Shown in pieces: positions 4,301-6,596 of a DNA stretch of 6,596 bases (within the stretch, counting starts at the first letter, position 1; each line of letters starts with the position of its first letter). Made by a program: the position numbers and the translations under genes. The notes beneath the pieces are model-generated. The model was not told where the DNA came from and did not search any database. It saw nothing but the letters and a program-made list of their open reading frames with translations. Origin of the DNA: an uncultured Eubacteriales bacterium (lineage in GTDB: Bacteria > Bacillota > Clostridia > Peptostreptococcales > Anaerovoracaceae); NCBI GenBank assembly GCA_959021945.1, contig CAUEYG010000090.1:1-6596 (forward strand). The letters are read 5' to 3'.

Positions 4301-6596
4301 ATGGCACAGAGTGTAGGCCAGATCGGGCTTGACCTGGTGGTCAATAAAAATCAATTTGAGAAACAGATGTCAGGTATCACAAACCTGGCAAAAAAGGCAG
4401 GTGTAGCCCTTGCGTCTGCCTTCGCTGTCAAAAAACTTGTGGATTTCGGTAAATCCTGTATTAAACTTGGTTCGGATTTGGCAGAGGTTCAGAACGTCGT
4501 TGACGTCACCTTCCCGTCTATGACAGCGCAGGTAGATTCTTTCGCCAAGAATGCGGCAGCCAGCTTCGGCTTATCCGAAACAATGGCAAAAAGGTTTACC
4601 GGTACATTCGGGGCTATGGCCAAGGCATTTGGCTTTTCCGAGAAGCAGGCCTATGACATGGGGACTACTCTGACGGGTCTGGCTGGGGACGTGGCGTCCT
4701 TTTACAATATCAGCCAGGATGAAGCGTATACAAAACTTAAATCCGTATTTACAGGTGAGACTGAGACCTTAAAGGATTTAGGCGTCGTAATGACCCAGAA
4801 CGCCCTAGATGCCTATGCAATGGCAAACGGTTGGGGTAAGACCACCCAGGCCATGAGCGAGGCGGAAAAAGTAGCCCTGCGGTACCAGTTTGTGCAGGAC
4901 CAGTTGTTGGCGGCAACCGGGGATTTTGTACGGACGTCAGATTCATGGGCTAACCAGGTCAGGGTCTTGAAGCTTCAGTTCGACAGTCTAAAGGCAACTT
5001 TGGGGCAAGGGCTTATAAATGTCCTGACCCCTGTTTTGAAGTTGTTGAATCAGCTACTGGCCAAGTTGACAACTGTAGCGTCTGCATTTAAGTCCTTCAC
5101 GGAAATGCTGACAGGAAAGAAAGCAGAAAGTGGTTCCGGTTTTAAGGATACGGCGTCTGACTTGTCGGCGGCTGCGGGCGCAGCAGATTCCCTGACAGAT
5201 TCTACAGAGGGTATAGGAAAGGCAGCGGAGAAGGCATCCAGAAGCCTGATGGGCTTTGACAAGATCAATAAACTGCAGGATAAGAATGCCAGTGGCACCG
5301 GAGGCGGCGCAGGAGTTGGCAGCATGGACTTTGGCTCTTTAGCTGAAGGAGATAACATAATTGATCAAACGAATCAAAAGATGGATGACCTGGTCTCAAA
5401 ATGTCACGAGTTGGCTTCGCTTTGTAAAAAAGGTTTTGTCATTGGGTTCGGAAACAGCCAACAAAAAATAGAGTCTATAAAGCAAAGCATTAAAGGTATA
5501 GGTCAGTCTTTCAAAGATATATTAACCGACCGAGAGGTTGTAAGCGCAGCTGAAAATCTTTTTAACACTATGGTATTTAATGCCGGAAGAGCTGCCGGGA
5601 GTATGGCGAGTATGGGTGTCACTATCGCTGATAACCTGATAGGCGGTATAGACGGCTATTTGAAAGGGAGCAAAGATTATATTAAATCCAGACTGATATC
5701 TATTTTTAATGTGCGCAGTGAGATATCGGATCTGGCAGGGGATTTGATCGTTGCGCTTGCCGATATATTTTCAGTTTTTAGCGGCGACAATGCGAAAAGC
5801 ATCACTTCAAGCTTGATAGGGATCTTCAGTGATGGGTTCCTTGGAGTTATTGACATTGCTGAACAGTTTTCTCGTGATATCCTCAACACGGTTGTCCAGC
5901 CTATTGTTGACAATAAAGACAAGATCAAAGAAGCTATTGACAATACATTGGCACCAATTGCTGAAAGTCTTGAAATCCTGCATCAGGGTGTAAAAGATAC
6001 ATTTGAAAAAATGAGCCAAGTGTATGATGAGCATATACAGCCTATGTTCCAGGCATTTGCTGATGGGTTTAGCGATATAGTCGGAAAAATCTTGGATGGT
6101 TACGAAAAGTATATTGTCCCCGTCCTGGAAGGGCTTTCAGACCGTTTCGGGGATATCTGGGAAAATTCGGTCCAACCAATGATAAATGAAGCGATAGATT
6201 TAATCGGTAAACTCGCTGACCTGATCAAACTGATATGGGAAAAAGTCTTAGCTCCACTTATAAACTGGATTGTGAAAAATATCATGCCAGTCATAGCTCC
6301 TATTCTTGAAAGGATGGGGAACAGATTCCTGAATTTATTGGAGGTTATCTCTGGTGTCATAGGCGGTATACTTACCGTATTAGGCGGATTGATAGATTTT
6401 ATTGTCGGAGTATTTACTGGAGATTGGACGCGTGCCTGGAAAGGCCTTGTAGATATAGTAAAAGGTGTTTTCAAAGGATTTGCGAGCATTGTCAAGGTAC
6501 CAATAAACGCCTTTATAGATATGATCAACAAAATGATAGGTGGCTTGAATAAAATCAAAGTTCCAAGCTGGGTACCTGGACTAGGGGGAAAAGGCA
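4301..6596 (+). CDS. Tape measure protein, N-terminal 765 codons (3' end outside window)
   Basis: The frame runs without a stop from ATG 4301 to the window end. The start follows the previous stop directly (TAAATG) and has GGGAGGTGAG at 4282-4291. The protein sets tail length and is the scaffold of the tail lumen. Residues 1-230 hold the usual N-terminal domain: IGLDLVVNKNQFEKQMSGI, a small hydrophobic helix AGVALASAFAVKKLVDFG, then ETLKDLGVVMTQNALDAYA. A break with MGFDKINKL (about 317-325) leads to a Gly-rich linker (331-341). The second part is helical, with proline-centred repeats (531-668), and has a hydrophobic, membrane-like stretch (about 680-705) before FTGDWTRAWKGLVDI. The last visible residues, NKIKVPSWVPGLGGKG, are a common motif of these proteins. 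No peptidase or lysozyme domain is visible. Composition changes near base 5340. Confidence 0.9.
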   Translation, partial: MAQSVGQIGLDLVVNKNQFEKQMSGITNLAKKAGVALASAFAVKKLVDFGKSCIKLGSDLAEVQNVVDVTFPSMTAQVDSFAKNAAASFGLSETMAKRFTGTFGAMAKAFGFSEKQAYDMGTTLTGLAGDVASFYNISQDEAYTKLKSVFTGETETLKDLGVVMTQNALDAYAMANGWGKTTQAMSEAEKVALRYQFVQDQLLAATGDFVRTSDSWANQVRVLKLQFDSLKATLGQGLINVLTPVLKLLNQLLAKLTTVASAFKSFTEMLTGKKAESGSGFKDTASDLSAAAGAADSLTDSTEGIGKAAEKASRSLMGFDKINKLQDKNASGTGGGAGVGSMDFGSLAEGDNIIDQTNQKMDDLVSKCHELASLCKKGFVIGFGNSQQKIESIKQSIKGIGQSFKDILTDREVVSAAENLFNTMVFNAGRAAGSMASMGVTIADNLIGGIDGYLKGSKDYIKSRLISIFNVRSEISDLAGDLIVALADIFSVFSGDNAKSITSSLIGIFSDGFLGVIDIAEQFSRDILNTVVQPIVDNKDKIKEAIDNTLAPIAESLEILHQGVKDTFEKMSQVYDEHIQPMFQAFADGFSDIVGKILDGYEKYIVPVLEGLSDRFGDIWENSVQPMINEAIDLIGKLADLIKLIWEKVLAPLINWIVKNIMPVIAPILERMGNRFLNLLEVISGVIGGILTVLGGLIDFIVGVFTGDWTRAWKGLVDIVKGVFKGFASIVKVPINAFIDMINKMIGGLNKIKVPSWVPGLGGKG
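5891..6304 (+). repeat. Imperfect proline-centred repeats in the tape measure protein
   Basis: A short motif, hydrophobic-x-Pro-hydrophobic, recurs between helical segments: VVQPIV (P534), TLAPIA (P552), HIQPMF (P581), YIVPVL (P607), SVQPMI (P626), VLAPLI (P652), NIMPVIAPIL (P663, P667). Spacings are about 18, 29, 26, 19, 26 and 11 residues. The DNA is not repeated, only the protein pattern. Such degenerate repeats are common in tape measure proteins and probably mark regular kinks in the extended helical bundle. Confidence 0.5.

Noticed and set aside
3841..5834. Exact 13-base match ATCTTCAGTGATG at 3841-3853 and 5822-5834
   Set aside because: Flanks differ and both sites are coding; most likely chance.
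5639..6370. Exact 12-base direct repeat ATAGGCGGTATA at 5639-5650 and 6359-6370, 720 bases apart and in frame
   Set aside because: Both copies encode IGGI in a protein rich in such segments; flanks do not match, so duplication is not supported.
6100..6558. A 152-codon - strand frame inside the tape measure gene
   Set aside because: Low-complexity Ile/Pro/Ser composition typical of the reverse complement of tape measure coding sequence; the + frame is continuous and family-like.
1..6596. CRISPR arrays, tRNA genes, insertion sequences, attachment sites or defence genes
   Set aside because: No regular repeats, cloverleaf-like sequence, terminal inverted repeats or non-structural genes seen; the window is fully used by phage structural genes.

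Overview
The window is the head-to-tail part of the late structural operon of a long-tailed (siphovirus-type) phage or prophage. All genes are on the + strand, packed tightly, and cut at both ends. The host is most likely a Firmicute of the class Clostridia, perhaps a Lachnospiraceae-type gut bacterium. This is inferred from the strong AGGAGG-type ribosome binding sites, the moderate GC content and the protein types, not from any host marker. No integrase, repressor, tRNA or host gene is present, so prophage and free phage cannot be told apart.

Layout from left to right: the C-terminal part of a scaffolding protein (2-409); the major capsid protein (425-1327); a small coiled-coil protein of unknown role (1331-1609); a head-tail connector/adaptor (1602-1994); a head-closure or stopper protein (2000-2335); a neck/tail-completion protein of the minor capsid 2 type (2332-2814); a tail terminator of the minor capsid 3 type (2817-3209); the major tail tube protein (3218-3664); two overlapping-function tail assembly chaperone frames (3664-3960 and 3977-4300, the second Gp15-like); and the N-terminal 765 codons of a tape measure protein (4301 to the end).

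The genes follow the order of virion assembly. Scaffold and capsid protein build the procapsid. Adaptor, stopper and neck proteins finish the portal vertex. The terminator caps the tail tube, and the chaperones and tape measure set tail length. Most junctions are overlaps or gaps of a few bases, so translational coupling from one long transcript is likely. No internal promoter or terminator was recognised, and no gap reaches 300 bases.

The most interesting point is the junction of the two chaperone frames. The second frame has no ATG and no ribosome binding site near its beginning, and it is open back to base 3932 inside the first gene. The sequence GAG-AG just before the TGA stop at 3958-3960 would allow a -2 slip with perfect re-pairing. 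An 11-bp RNA stem, enclosing a second 7-bp stem, begins at the base after that stop. This points to a programmed frameshift making a 212-residue fusion chaperone. A second point is the tape measure gene, which changes composition and codon choice near base 5340 next to a glycine-rich linker and so looks mosaic. Apart from these the window is an ordinary phage structural cassette; I see no defence system or other undescribed system in it.
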